Below are positions 7,452-16,528 of a stretch of DNA of 42,239 bases, in pieces. Within the stretch, counting starts at the first letter, position 1, and each line of letters begins with the position of its first letter. The translations under genes and the position numbers were made by a program. The notes beneath the pieces were generated by a model. It saw nothing but the letters and a program-made list of their open reading frames with translations. It was not told the DNA's origin and made no database searches. Location of the stretch: positions 1-42,239 of the forward strand of contig CANJXF010000039.1 of the NCBI GenBank assembly GCA_947478865.1. The letters run 5' to 3'. Source of the stretch: Verrucomicrobiales bacterium. GTDB lineage: Bacteria; Verrucomicrobiota; Verrucomicrobiia; Limisphaerales; CANJXF01.

Positions 7452-8256
7452 ACAGCTCGCAAAAGCTTTTCAGAAATTGCGCAACGGCACCTTTTTTTTG
7501 TTCCGCGATCGCCAGCACTTCCGAATGAGACAATTGCCCCGATCCCAGGCCTGCGGCAAGGTTGGTGATGCAGGAAATTGCGGCGACGGACAAACCGCAT
7601 TGCCGGGCAACAATCGCCTCCGGCACTGTGCTCATCCCGACGGCATCCGCGCCGAGCCGTCCGAACGCGCGGATTTCTGCGGGCGTTTCATAACTTGGCC
7701 CCAGCGTGGCCAGATAAACGCCCGCGTGCAAACGTAGCTTGGTTTGCTTGGCCGCTTTCTTAAGAATCTCATTCACCTTCAAATCGTAAACGCGGGTCAA
7801 ATCGACAAAACGCGGCAAACCGAGATGCGCCGGACCGCGCAATGGATTTGTTCCCATCAAATTGATGTGATCCTCCAGCAGCATGAAATCGCCGGCTTTG
7901 TATTTGCGATTGATTCCGCCCGCCGCGTTGGTCAAGAGCAGCGAACGGATGCCAAATTCCGCCAGCACGCGAATGGGAAATGTGATGCGATCCATCTCGT
8001 GCCCCTCGTAAAAATGCGTTCGGCCCTTGAGCACAAGCACCGGTACTTTCCCAAAATGTCCAAGGACGAGTTTACCCGCGTGACCGCTCACGCCGACCGA
8101 CATGAAGCCGGGAAGCTGGCCGTAGGGAATCTCCACCGCTACATCCAGGAGGGTCAAAGCATGTTGGAAACCGCTGCCCAAAACCATCGCAAGGGTCGGG
8201 CGCAGCGGCGTTTGTTTCCTTAAAATTGACGCCGTGGCTTTTGCATTTAATGTCAC
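7438..8256 (-). CDS. punA: Purine nucleoside phosphorylase
   Basis: 272 residues of the trimeric PNP/MTAP family 2. It cleaves (deoxy)inosine and guanosine with phosphate to the free base and (deoxy)ribose 1-phosphate. Signatures: LGSGF and GHAGKLVLG phosphate-binding segments, GRTHFYEG (His and Glu), TNAAGGIN, LATLGPSYETPAE, and VGMSTVPEAIVA with the purine-site Met-Ser-Thr, then ITNLAAG. It is the first gene of a minus-strand run with cdd. About 70 bases separate it from the divergent moeB-like gene, so both promoters must lie there. Confidence 0.93.
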   Translation of the reverse strand: MTLNAKATASILRKQTPLRPTLAMVLGSGFQHALTLLDVAVEIPYGQLPGFMSVGVSGHAGKLVLGHFGKVPVLVLKGRTHFYEGHEMDRITFPIRVLAEFGIRSLLLTNAAGGINRKYKAGDFMLLEDHINLMGTNPLRGPAHLGLPRFVDLTRVYDLKVNEILKKAAKQTKLRLHAGVYLATLGPSYETPAEIRAFGRLGADAVGMSTVPEAIVARQCGLSVAAISCITNLAAGLGSGQLSHSEVLAIAEQKKGAVAQFLKSFCELYAKS

Positions 8257-8325
8257 GGCGGGATGATAGGTTGGCGGCTTGATTTATCTCAAACCTAATT
8301 TACTCTCGCTCAACAATTTTTTGAT

Positions 8326-9474
8326 ATGCAACTCAACAACGACGAAATCCGCCGCTACTCCCGACATTTAATCCTCCCGGAAGTTGGCATGGCAGGTCAG
8401 AAAAAAATCTGTTCCACCAGCGTGTTGTGCATCGGAGCGGGAGGACTCGGTTCGCCGATCGCGATGTATCTAGCCGCGGCAGGAATCGGAAAATTGGGGT
8501 TGCTCGATTTCGACACGGTTGACTTCTCAAATCTGCAGCGGCAGATCATCCATGGCACCGCTGACGTCGGACGCCCGAAGACCGACTCAGCCCAGGAGAC
8601 GATCAAGAGCATTAATCCGAATGTGGAAGTCGTCATTCACAACACCCGTATCAGCAGCGAAAACGCATTAGAAATCATCGGGCAATACGACATTGTCGTT
8701 GATGGAACGGATAATTTCCCCACGCGCTATCTCACCAATGACGCGTGCGTCTTGCTGAAGAAACCCAATGTTTACGGATCGATTTTCCGCTTCGAAGGAC
8801 AAGCGAGCGTTTTCGCCCCGCATCTTGGCGGACCTTGCTATCGCTGCCTTTATCCAGAACCGCCGCCGCCCGGAATGGTGCCGAGTTGCGCGGAAGGCGG
8901 CGTGCTCGGAGTGTTGCCGGGAATCATCGGCTGCATCCAGGCCACGGAAATTTTAAAGCTCGCGCTTGGCAAAGGAACTTCACTCATCGGTCGTTTGCTG
9001 TTGTTCAACGCGCTCGATATGAAGTTTCGCGAATTGAAACTTCGTCGCGATCCTCAATGCCCGTTGTGCGGAGAAAATCCGAGCGTCACCAAGTTGATTG
9101 ACTACGAAATGTTCTGCGGAATCTTGCCCGAGGCCACAAACCCCGCAGTAAACCCGGATGAAGTTTCAGTCCAGGATATGAAGACCGCTTTGGATAATCC
9201 GAAGTTGAATATCAAAGTCATCGACGTGCGTGACCCGGACGAATACCAAATTGCGCACATCAATGGCGTGCCGCAAATTCCGCTCGGCTCCTTGCCGCAG
9301 CGTTTCACGGAACTTGATCCGAACCAGCAGATTTACGTTCACTGCAAAAGCGGCGTTCGCTCGATGAAGGCGTTAAGGTTCTTGCGCGAGCAAGGATTCA
9401 AATACGTGAAAAGCGTTAAGGGCGGGATCAGCGCGTGGTCCGACGAAATTGATCACAGCGTGGCGAAATATTAA
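8326..9474 (+). CDS. moeB: MoeB/ThiF-type adenylyltransferase with C-terminal rhodanese domain
   Basis: E1-like enzyme that adenylates the C-terminal Gly of a small sulfur-carrier protein (MoaD/ThiS type) and, through the rhodanese domain, can pass sulfur to it. The Rossmann ATP loop GAGGLGSP (38-45) is followed by LLDFDTVDFSNLQRQ and VVDGTDNFPTRY. The structural zinc is held by Cys171/Cys174 and Cys245/Cys248. Cys188 in PSCAEGGVLG is the usual catalytic or persulfide-linked residue. The rhodanese domain (about 275-375) keeps its active Cys340 in CKSGVRS. Length 382 is typical of the MoeB-rhodanese fusions. No moaD or thiS gene is nearby, so the carrier partner is uncertain. Confidence 0.92.
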   Translation: MQLNNDEIRRYSRHLILPEVGMAGQKKICSTSVLCIGAGGLGSPIAMYLAAAGIGKLGLLDFDTVDFSNLQRQIIHGTADVGRPKTDSAQETIKSINPNVEVVIHNTRISSENALEIIGQYDIVVDGTDNFPTRYLTNDACVLLKKPNVYGSIFRFEGQASVFAPHLGGPCYRCLYPEPPPPGMVPSCAEGGVLGVLPGIIGCIQATEILKLALGKGTSLIGRLLLFNALDMKFRELKLRRDPQCPLCGENPSVTKLIDYEMFCGILPEATNPAVNPDEVSVQDMKTALDNPKLNIKVIDVRDPDEYQIAHINGVPQIPLGSLPQRFTELDPNQQIYVHCKSGVRSMKALRFLREQGFKYVKSVKGGISAWSDEIDHSVAKY

Positions 9475-9557
9475 GCGCTACTTCACTTGGTCGCCGCGTT
9501 ACAAACGATGGGAAACTCGCCTGTCGTGCCGATTGTCGCATCCCAGGCTTTATTGCC

Positions 9558-10019
9558 TCAGGTCCACCAACCGGGCGAAGCTGCTAATTCCTCCAACAGC
9601 TGTGCGTCAGCTTCGGGAAAAGCGTAATGCGCCAGTTCACCTGCGCTTACCCAGGCCAAAGCTGCACAACCAATCGGCTCGGGCTCATTCTGAAGCAACG
9701 CACAACGGAAAAATTTAAGGTGAACGGTTTTTTCAGGATAGGAGTGCTCAATAGATTTGATTAGCTCCCGAACTTCGACTTCGATCCCCAACTCCTCCTG
9801 CAATTCCCGGCGCAAGCAGGTTTCATCGCTCTCGCCAGATTCGCGTTTGCCGCCGGGAAATTCCCACAGCCCGCCGAGGTGATCCTGCAGCCTTCGTTGA
9901 GTGATCAGTAGCAATCCGTTGCGAAAAACCAGCCCAGCAGAAACTTCAATGCAGTTCTGGATTTTCGGTTCTGAATTTTGAGATGCATCAGAAGTCGAAC
10001 CATTCGCCGCGTCTTTCAT
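9558..10019 (-). CDS. mutT: Nudix hydrolase, MutT-like (8-oxo-dGTP diphosphatase family)
   Basis: 153 residues with the full Nudix box GGKRESGESDETCLRRELQEELG, matching G-x5-E-x7-REuxEExG, preceded by the MutT-like VFRNGLLLITQRRLQDHLGGLWEFPGG. MutT enzymes hydrolyse oxidised dGTP to avoid mutation. The strong match around the box supports this over other Nudix substrates but does not prove it. About 20 poorly conserved residues precede the core, so the true start may be internal. It begins 32 bases after the UDP-glucose dehydrogenase gene and is probably co-transcribed with it. Confidence 0.85.
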   Translation of the reverse strand: MKDAANGSTSDASQNSEPKIQNCIEVSAGLVFRNGLLLITQRRLQDHLGGLWEFPGGKRESGESDETCLRRELQEELGIEVEVRELIKSIEHSYPEKTVHLKFFRCALLQNEPEPIGCAALAWVSAGELAHYAFPEADAQLLEELAASPGWWT

Positions 10020-10051
10020 CCGTCTAAAAACTCAAATCTAGAACTGAAAGA

Positions 10052-11341
10052 TCATCTCCCGATGCTCTTATAAATGAACCCGAGCCGCTCCATTTCTTCG
10101 ACGTCGAACAGATTTCGGCCATCGAAGAGGATCGGGTGAGTCAACGCTTTGCGCACGCGTTCGAGGTCCAGTCTTTTAAATTCCGGCCATTCGGTCGCGA
10201 TAACCAAAGCGTCACAACCCTCAGCGACTTCGTTCATGTCATCGACAAAAACAACCTCTTTCAACACTGATTTCGCCTTCTCCATCGCACGCGGATCATG
10301 AACACGCAAGACCGCCCCTTCCTTTTGCAGCCGCAAACAAAGGTCAATTGCCGGGGACATCCGCACATCATCCGTGTTCTGCTTGAAAGCCAAGCCAAGC
10401 ACGCCGATGGTTTTGTTCTTCAAGACCCAAAGTGTCTCAATGATTTTTTTGACGAAACGCTCCATCTGCTCGGCATTGATGCGCTGAACTTCCTTAAGCA
10501 AACCAAAGTTATAGCCGAGCTGGTCAGAAATCTGGATGAACGCGCTCAAGTCTTTGGGAAAACAACTCCCGCCGAAGCCCAGAGACGCATCGAGAAACTT
10601 CCGACCAATCCGCGTGTCCATCCCCATGCCGTTGGCTACTTCCTGCACATTGGCGCCCGAGGCTTCGCAAATGACCGAAATGGCATTGATGTAAGAAATC
10701 TTAAGTGCGAGGAAGGAATTCGCCGCATGCTTGATGAGCTCGGCCGAATTAATGTCAGTGACAATAATTGGAGCGTTATAGGGAGCGTAGATCTCCTTCA
10801 TCGCGGCAACCGGACGTTGTGAACGCACTCCAACAACGACGCGGTCCGGGCGCATGAAATCGCCTACTGCAAAACCTTCGCGCAAAAATTCCGGGTTGCT
10901 GACCACGTCAAATTCCACCTTGGCCTTGCAATAGCGCTTGATCGTTTCAGCCACTTTGTCACCCGTCTTCACCGGGACCGTGCTTTTATCGACAACGATT
11001 TTATAACTCGTCATGGCGCCAGCAATTTCGCGCGACACGGCTTCGATGAAACTTAAATCCACCGAACCATCCATCTGCGCCGGCGTTGGCACCGCGATGA
11101 AAATCACGTCCGATTTTTCAACTCCCTCCTGCGTGCTGTTGCTGAAGGAGAGCCGACCTGCCGCGACGTTGACGTCCACCAATTCCTTCAAGCCGGGCTC
11201 GTAAATCGGCATGCCGCCGGCTTGAAGCAATTTGATCTTTCCAGCGTCCTTATCAACACAGATGACATGATGTCCCGCCTCGGCGAAACAGGTTCCTGTC
11301 ACCAAGCCAACGTAACCCGTTCCTATGATCGTAAGTTTCAT
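10052..11341 (-). CDS. ugd: UDP-glucose 6-dehydrogenase
   Basis: 429 residues. Oxidises UDP-glucose twice with NAD to UDP-glucuronate, a precursor for exopolysaccharide and envelope sugars. The N-terminal Rossmann domain has GTGYVGLVTG (7-16), AVPTPAQMDG and the VDKSTVPVKTG segment. The central helical domain has EFLREG and NSAELIKHAANSFLALKISY. Catalytic Cys260 lies in GFGGSCFPKD. The C-terminal nucleotide-binding domain has GLAFKQNTDDVRMSPA. All expected active-site residues are present. No other polysaccharide genes are adjacent apart from the Nudix gene downstream. Confidence 0.95.
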   Translation of the reverse strand: MKLTIIGTGYVGLVTGTCFAEAGHHVICVDKDAGKIKLLQAGGMPIYEPGLKELVDVNVAAGRLSFSNSTQEGVEKSDVIFIAVPTPAQMDGSVDLSFIEAVSREIAGAMTSYKIVVDKSTVPVKTGDKVAETIKRYCKAKVEFDVVSNPEFLREGFAVGDFMRPDRVVVGVRSQRPVAAMKEIYAPYNAPIIVTDINSAELIKHAANSFLALKISYINAISVICEASGANVQEVANGMGMDTRIGRKFLDASLGFGGSCFPKDLSAFIQISDQLGYNFGLLKEVQRINAEQMERFVKKIIETLWVLKNKTIGVLGLAFKQNTDDVRMSPAIDLCLRLQKEGAVLRVHDPRAMEKAKSVLKEVVFVDDMNEVAEGCDALVIATEWPEFKRLDLERVRKALTHPILFDGRNLFDVEEMERLGFIYKSIGR

Positions 11342-11434
11342 GTTCGGATTAAGATTGAGCGCATTTCCAAGGGAACTTCAAACGAAGCTTGTCGCACTTT
11401 CGCAGCACGGCAAACCGTCCAAAGCCCTGCTTGA

Positions 11435-12178
11435 TTACGGTTTCGCGGGCGGTTGGCTGGTTGAAATGGTCGCGCTTGGCGCGGGTGGAACAGCCATAGC
11501 TGGAGGGACCGGTTTAAGGTTGGGATATTTTTGGAGCAACAATTCGCGACGCTCTCCCGCTTCAGCACTCCACGGGTCGTAAGGATTATTTGAGCGGGTC
11601 AAATCTGCGTAAAGTTTCAACGCCTCTTCGGGTTTGTTCTGTCCTTCAAGCAACCGGGCCAAAGTCAGTTTCGCGGGCGAAATAATATTCTGCCCGGGAT
11701 ATTTTGAAATGACGTCCTGATATTTTGCAATCGCTTCGGCAGTCTTGCCCTGCGCTTCGAGGGAGGCTGCGACACCAATCGCCGCTTGCGCCTGAAGAGG
11801 GCTGGCTTCGCGTTGCTCCAGAAATTTCGCAAAACCTTTTTGAGCCTCGGCATATTTGCCGTCGCCAAACAGAATTCCGGCTGCGAGCAACTCAGCTCGT
11901 TCAGCCGCTCGTGTGTCTGGAAAATCCTGCGCTACCTTCTGAAAATCTTCGGCGCGCGCTGGAGCCGCCTTCGCATTGGCTCCGACCAAGGGAGGCAACG
12001 CAAACAACTCTGCGTTTGCTTTCACTTCATCCTGCGTTTTCTTCCACGTAAAAAGCGAGACTCCTGCCAGAATGACCGCCACGGCGGCCGATGTCACTCC
12101 GACCCGTACCCGGTTGACATAAAGCCACTCCAATAAAGTGTTTAAATCCCAGGATTCTGTAGTTGTTTCAGATTGCAT
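11435..12178 (-). CDS. YfgM-like membrane-anchored TPR protein
   Basis: 247 residues from the ATG at 12178. A TTG at 12211 would add 11 residues. There is a short cytosolic N-terminus (SWDLNTLLEWLYVNRVRVG), one transmembrane helix (about VTSAAVAVILAGVSLFTW), then an extracytoplasmic helical repeat region with tetratricopeptide character (AQAAIGVAASLEAQGKTAEAIAKYQ, SPAKLTLARLLEGQNKPEEALKLY) and a Pro/Ala-rich tail. This matches the TPR_21/YfgM plan, whose E. coli member binds SecYEG and helps periplasmic folding. Identity is low, so function is an inference. It lies upstream of ugd on the same strand with about 90 bases between them. Confidence 0.7.
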   Translation of the reverse strand: MQSETTTESWDLNTLLEWLYVNRVRVGVTSAAVAVILAGVSLFTWKKTQDEVKANAELFALPPLVGANAKAAPARAEDFQKVAQDFPDTRAAERAELLAAGILFGDGKYAEAQKGFAKFLEQREASPLQAQAAIGVAASLEAQGKTAEAIAKYQDVISKYPGQNIISPAKLTLARLLEGQNKPEEALKLYADLTRSNNPYDPWSAEAGERRELLLQKYPNLKPVPPAMAVPPAPSATISTSQPPAKP

Positions 12179-12297
12179 AAATGGGCTGAAATCTTCCGAA
12201 CGGAACCTCAAAAGGCAAGCCGCAAATCAGATTCTTCACTGCGCGGGAGTCTGATTCCTGACTGGTTTTCAATTAGGCACCAATAGTTTCCCAACAA

Positions 12298-13743
12298 CTA
12301 ATTCCTGTAAGGGACGGTGCCGTTGGCATCGGTGCGGTAACCCCATTTCTTGAGATAAACTTCGCCCGGCAAGAATTCGTCCCGAGTCTCGCGCAACTTG
12401 CGTTGCAAAACTCCGTCCAACTTGCGCTGCAGTTTTGCGGACCTGCCCTCGTTCACCAGGTTGGTTTGTTGCAACGGATCGATTTGATTGTCAAAAAGCA
12501 ACCATGGACCGTTCAGGTCGCGGACGTAGGTGTAACGATCGGTGCGAATGCCGCGATATTCCTTTCCGCCGTTGCGCCGCTCCCATTCGCCAAACGGAGC
12601 GACGCAGGAAATCAGTGCCGCACCTTCTGCCGAAGCTGTTTTGCCGCCGCGCATGTAGTTGCTGAAATCTTTACCCTCGACGGATTTCGGGGATTTGACA
12701 CCGCACAATCCAAGCAAGGTCAGCATGAAATCTTCCGAGTTGATGACCTGATCGACTTGCCGGGGATGCTTCAAACCGTTCGGCCAACGATACAGCAGCG
12801 GAACGCGAATCGATTCATCCCACGGTTTCTGTTTTTTGGCGAACCCGTGCGACCCAAGCATGTCGCCGTGATCCGCAGAGAAGACTACGATCGTGTTCTC
12901 GCTCAGACCGGTTTCACGCAACGTTTTGAGCAGATCGCCAACGCAATCATCGAGCGCCGTGCAATGGGCGTAATAGCCGGCCAAATTGCGTCGCGTCTGT
13001 TCAGCTAATTCCGCTGGAACATTTCCTCGGAGGGTCAACTTTGCGGCATTATACATCGCGCGATACTTTTCTGGCGCGGAAAAATAGGGATCATGCGGAG
13101 GTCCCCACGCCAGCATAAAAACAAAGGGCTTTTTGCTCGCAGCGCGTCCGCGAAGAAACGCTTGCGTGTCGCGAGTCTGGGCGATTGCGTCGTAGCCCTC
13201 CCACTTCTGTTTCTCAGGTGTGTCGCCGTAATAAAACGAATTGTTATAGTCGTGCGTGCATTCGAGCACTTTCCAGTAATCGAATCCCTGGCGGCGTTCC
13301 TGCGGAATAAAATTCGCGCGCCCGTTGCCGTTCAAGTGCCACTTCCCGACATAAGCCGTGTCGTATCCGGAACCCTTCAAAATCTTGCCAAGAGTCTCGG
13401 CGTCCGGAGACAACGGCACGTCGTTCATGAAGACTCCGTGCGTCAAAGCGCGTTGACCCGTCAGCAGCGAAGCGCGCGTCGGGCAACAAACCGGGACGCT
13501 GACCACCGCGTTCTTGAAATGCACACTCTCACGCTGTAACGCGTCCATGTTCGGCGTTTTAACATCCGGATTGCCGGCAAAACCAAACGCATCGGCACGC
13601 CATTGATCGGCGAGAATAACCAAAACGTTGGGTTGCGATTCCCTGGCCTCCGAACGATTTGTCAGAACCACGCCAAAAAATATGATGAGGCAGAGTCCAT
13701 TTTGAAGCGGTGAGCGGAACGAATTCCAGAGGGAAAATAACAT
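12298..13743 (-). CDS. Secreted arylsulfatase-type sulfatase
   Basis: 481 residues with a hydrophobic N-terminal export signal (about 12-33). Type I sulfatases remove sulfate esters using a formylglycine made from a Cys or Ser in C/S-x-P-x-R. Here Cys86-Cys87-Pro-Thr-Arg90 followed by ASLLTG fits, with Cys86 the residue to be modified. Calcium and active-site residues are seen in NVLVILADQWRAD, YVGKWHLNG and FSADHGDMLGSHG. It is the last gene of a minus-strand operon after the DUF5722-like hydrolase (9-base gap), suggesting joint action on a sulfated glycan. The real substrate is not readable, and the formylglycine-generating enzyme must be encoded elsewhere. Confidence 0.92.
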   Translation of the reverse strand: MLFSLWNSFRSPLQNGLCLIIFFGVVLTNRSEARESQPNVLVILADQWRADAFGFAGNPDVKTPNMDALQRESVHFKNAVVSVPVCCPTRASLLTGQRALTHGVFMNDVPLSPDAETLGKILKGSGYDTAYVGKWHLNGNGRANFIPQERRQGFDYWKVLECTHDYNNSFYYGDTPEKQKWEGYDAIAQTRDTQAFLRGRAASKKPFVFMLAWGPPHDPYFSAPEKYRAMYNAAKLTLRGNVPAELAEQTRRNLAGYYAHCTALDDCVGDLLKTLRETGLSENTIVVFSADHGDMLGSHGFAKKQKPWDESIRVPLLYRWPNGLKHPRQVDQVINSEDFMLTLLGLCGVKSPKSVEGKDFSNYMRGGKTASAEGAALISCVAPFGEWERRNGGKEYRGIRTDRYTYVRDLNGPWLLFDNQIDPLQQTNLVNEGRSAKLQRKLDGVLQRKLRETRDEFLPGEVYLKKWGYRTDANGTVPYRN

Positions 13744-13752
13744 GCGAAAATT

Positions 13753-15333
13753 CTATTTTCCGACACGACTGGTTTCAATTTCTTTCCACGATTTAAGACC
13801 GATGATCGGCAAGGCAAATTGAAAAGCACTTGGCCAATTCGTTGAGTCCGCAGCGCGAAACACGTCGTAAATGGGCTTTTTTCCAGCCGGCTCGGTGCTC
13901 CCCGGATGAGCTGTGTCGCGCCGCCAGAGACCGAGATTCAACCCGCCTTCGTGCGGATGATCCACGTGGCGATGCAAAATGAAAGAATCGATTCCGTCCA
14001 GACTCGCGGCCTTCCGGTAGGCGAAACAATAGGCGGCAGCTTGCGTCAACTCGCCTTGCGGCGTCGCGTCGGAATGAAATCCTTGCTCCGACAAAATAAT
14101 TCGACGCGGTTTGCCGTGATAGAGCAACTTTGGCTGACGCAGATATCGCGGAAGCAGTTCCAGATTCTTGAAAGTGATCCGCGGCGAGTCGTCAGCAAAA
14201 GTTGCGCTCTGGTCATTCCAGGTTTGCGCGTGGAAAAGATTTTCCGGGTAAGGATGGAAGGCGACGTGCCAGTCAAAATCCCCGCCAGCTTGCGCGCTCT
14301 GATTAAAATAACTTACGAATGGGCGACCAGCGAATCCTTGAGCCTCATCGCAACCGGCGTAGCGAATGTTCCAATGATGTTCCAGCGAAATAAAAACTCG
14401 CGCGCTGGCAGAATATTTCCGCACCGCCGTGTTACAGATTCGCACAGTGCGAAGATAATCATCCGCGAATTTCTCCATCGAGACGTGGCCCATGTTGGCC
14501 CAATACCAGTGCGAATTTACTTCGTTGCCGACGATGTAATTGACCACGCGCCCATGCGGATAACCCGTTGCTGAATATCGAGCCGCCAGAAATTCCATTC
14601 CCGCCTTGAAATAGGCCAAGCCCTCAGGCGTCCCGGTGTTGAAGGCGCTGAGATGATTGGGACAGGATTTATCGTAGGTCGGATGCATCAATATCTGATT
14701 AAGCTTTTCCTCCCCCCCCTGGTAGTTGAGCAAAATCAAACTGACGGTTGCGCCAAAATCCGAAAGCCTCTTGATACTCGCGTCCAACCCTTCCACATAG
14801 CCGCGGCGAAAATGAAAGGTTCGACCATCGGCCAGCCAGGAGAAATCGCCCGGCGACGCATCAAGAGCAACCATCTGACCGAGGTTGAAATTAAGCGCGG
14901 CGTGCCTGACCCCAAGGGCGATGGCATCGTCCACCATTTGAATTTGAAGTCCTTTTTTACTCGTAACCCGCGGATACAAATCCTGGTTTTCGGAAATATT
15001 CTTAAACTCGCCAACGAACTGCTTCTCACCGATGGGCAATCCATTTTCAAATGCCATGAAGCCCGAGTAAACCCGATCGCGCTCCCCGTCAAAGCGTGGG
15101 ATAACGATCTTTGACGTTCCCCGTTTCGTCGCAGTCACCACCGGCATCAAACCCGCGATGTCCCCGGCATTCTGGAACGCGGCTAATTCAATGATTTGCA
15201 GCGGAGGGTTCTTGACCTGAAACGTGAAAACGATCTCCGACTTCGTGGATGCCACTTTTAAAACCCCGCTGGGTTGCGCTGCAACGCCAAGGAAATTGAA
15301 AAACAAAATTACTAAAGTGAAACAACGGGCCAT
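13753..15333 (-). CDS. DUF5722-like secreted putative glycoside hydrolase
   Basis: 526 residues with a cleavable signal peptide (about 1-19). A beta-sandwich-like N-terminal part is followed by a probable TIM barrel from about residue 125 (KKGLQIQMVDDAIALGVRHAALNFN). Two glutamates sit where clan GH-A enzymes place their acid/base and nucleophile: Asn270-Glu271 in YIVGNEVNSHW at the end of one strand, and Glu416 in IILSEQGFHS. I recognise the family as DUF5722 from memory, and no specific activity is known to me. It sits between moxR and the sulfatase with gaps of 15 and 9 bases, implying a shared transcript and a shared polysaccharide substrate. Confidence 0.75.
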   Translation of the reverse strand: MARCFTLVILFFNFLGVAAQPSGVLKVASTKSEIVFTFQVKNPPLQIIELAAFQNAGDIAGLMPVVTATKRGTSKIVIPRFDGERDRVYSGFMAFENGLPIGEKQFVGEFKNISENQDLYPRVTSKKGLQIQMVDDAIALGVRHAALNFNLGQMVALDASPGDFSWLADGRTFHFRRGYVEGLDASIKRLSDFGATVSLILLNYQGGEEKLNQILMHPTYDKSCPNHLSAFNTGTPEGLAYFKAGMEFLAARYSATGYPHGRVVNYIVGNEVNSHWYWANMGHVSMEKFADDYLRTVRICNTAVRKYSASARVFISLEHHWNIRYAGCDEAQGFAGRPFVSYFNQSAQAGGDFDWHVAFHPYPENLFHAQTWNDQSATFADDSPRITFKNLELLPRYLRQPKLLYHGKPRRIILSEQGFHSDATPQGELTQAAAYCFAYRKAASLDGIDSFILHRHVDHPHEGGLNLGLWRRDTAHPGSTEPAGKKPIYDVFRAADSTNWPSAFQFALPIIGLKSWKEIETSRVGK

Positions 15334-15348
15334 AGCGCAAATCTCCGA

Positions 15349-16350
15349 CTACACCTTTACGGCGGTTGCATCCTTCGGGACGTCCTTCAAAATTTGATCG
15401 ATAATCAGATCGGTAGTGACGCCTTCGGCTTCGGCTTCGAAATTCAAAATCAAACGATGGCGCAACGCAGCGGTGGCGACTGCCTGAATATCTTCGAAGC
15501 TGACGTTGAAACGCCCATGAGTCAGTGCGCGAACTTTTGCCGCCAGGATCAAGGTCTGTCCCCCGCGCGGACTGCTGCCAAAACGCAAATATTGATTGCT
15601 GATCGGCGCGGCCGTTTCACTTTTCGGATGCGTGGCCAGCACCAAACGAACCGCGTAATTTTTCACATGGGAAGCGACCGGCACTTGTCGGACGAGCCCC
15701 TGCAGTTCCAGAATTTGATCCTTGGTGAGAACCCGGTTGATTTGCGCCTTCGTTCCTTCGGTGGTGCGGGTGAGAACTTCCGTCAATTCCGCTGCGCTCG
15801 GATATCCAACCACCAGCTTGAAAAAGAAACGGTCGAGTTGCGCTTCGGGCAATGGATAAGTTCCTTCCTGATCGATAGGATTTTGCGTGGCGAGAACGAA
15901 AAAAGGCTCGCCCAATTTGCGAATTTCACCACCCGCCGTGACGCTTTTTTCCTGCATCGCCTCGAGCATCGCCGATTGCGTTTTCGGTGTCGCACGGTTG
16001 ATTTCATCCGCGAGCAGCAGATGCGCAAAAATTGGCCCATGCTGAAATTGGAATTCACGTTTTCCACCGGGCGTTTCCATCACGATGTTCGTGCCGAGAA
16101 TATCGGCGGGCATGAGATCGGGCGTGAATTGGATTCGGCTGAAACTCATGTCGAGAACCTCGCTGAGCGTTCGCACCAACAGCGTCTTGCCGAGTCCAGG
16201 CACACCTTCCAGCAGAACATGACCACCGCCAAAAATAGCGATCAACGTGCCCTCGACGATCGCCTCATGGCCGACAATGACTTTGCCGATCTCAGCGCGG
16301 ACGGCTTCGTAGCTCTGGCGAAACGAACGGATTTTTTCTTCGGTGTTCAT
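15349..16350 (-). CDS. MoxR family AAA+ ATPase
   Basis: 333 residues from the ATG at 16350. The open frame extends further upstream to 16443 but only adds unrelated residues. Walker A is GVPGLGKT, Walker B LLLADEINR, sensor 1 LATQNP, and the MoxR-specific EGTYPLPEAQLDRFFFK is present. MoxR ATPases act as chaperones that help metal-cofactor or surface enzymes mature, usually beside DUF58 and von Willebrand A proteins. None of these partners is here. Instead it leads an operon with a putative glycosidase and a sulfatase, an unusual partner set. Confidence 0.9.
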   Translation of the reverse strand: MNTEEKIRSFRQSYEAVRAEIGKVIVGHEAIVEGTLIAIFGGGHVLLEGVPGLGKTLLVRTLSEVLDMSFSRIQFTPDLMPADILGTNIVMETPGGKREFQFQHGPIFAHLLLADEINRATPKTQSAMLEAMQEKSVTAGGEIRKLGEPFFVLATQNPIDQEGTYPLPEAQLDRFFFKLVVGYPSAAELTEVLTRTTEGTKAQINRVLTKDQILELQGLVRQVPVASHVKNYAVRLVLATHPKSETAAPISNQYLRFGSSPRGGQTLILAAKVRALTHGRFNVSFEDIQAVATAALRHRLILNFEAEAEGVTTDLIIDQILKDVPKDATAVKV

Positions 16351-16528
16351 GGCTTGGTGGCTTAGTTTCAATGACCATACTGAAGGGACTTTGAAAAACC
16401 AGTCCCAATCCTGAACGAAAACTCGTTCGGCACTAGGGCGCATTATTGAGAACCGCCCAACTGGAATGTGGATCGAGAATTCTCACTGACTCTCCGCAAG
16501 TTTCTGGCAAACTCAACCCGCAACCGTC

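Noticed and set aside
12225-12255. Inverted repeat AATCAGATTC / GAGTCTGATT between the YfgM-like gene and the sulfatase gene
   Set aside because: Ten pairs with one mismatch and a 11-base loop, but no T run on the minus strand, so a terminator call is not supported.
16351-16443. 31-residue N-terminal extension of MoxR
   Set aside because: The extension is not like any MoxR. The internal ATG at 16350 begins the conserved MNTEEKIRSFRQSYEAVR region.
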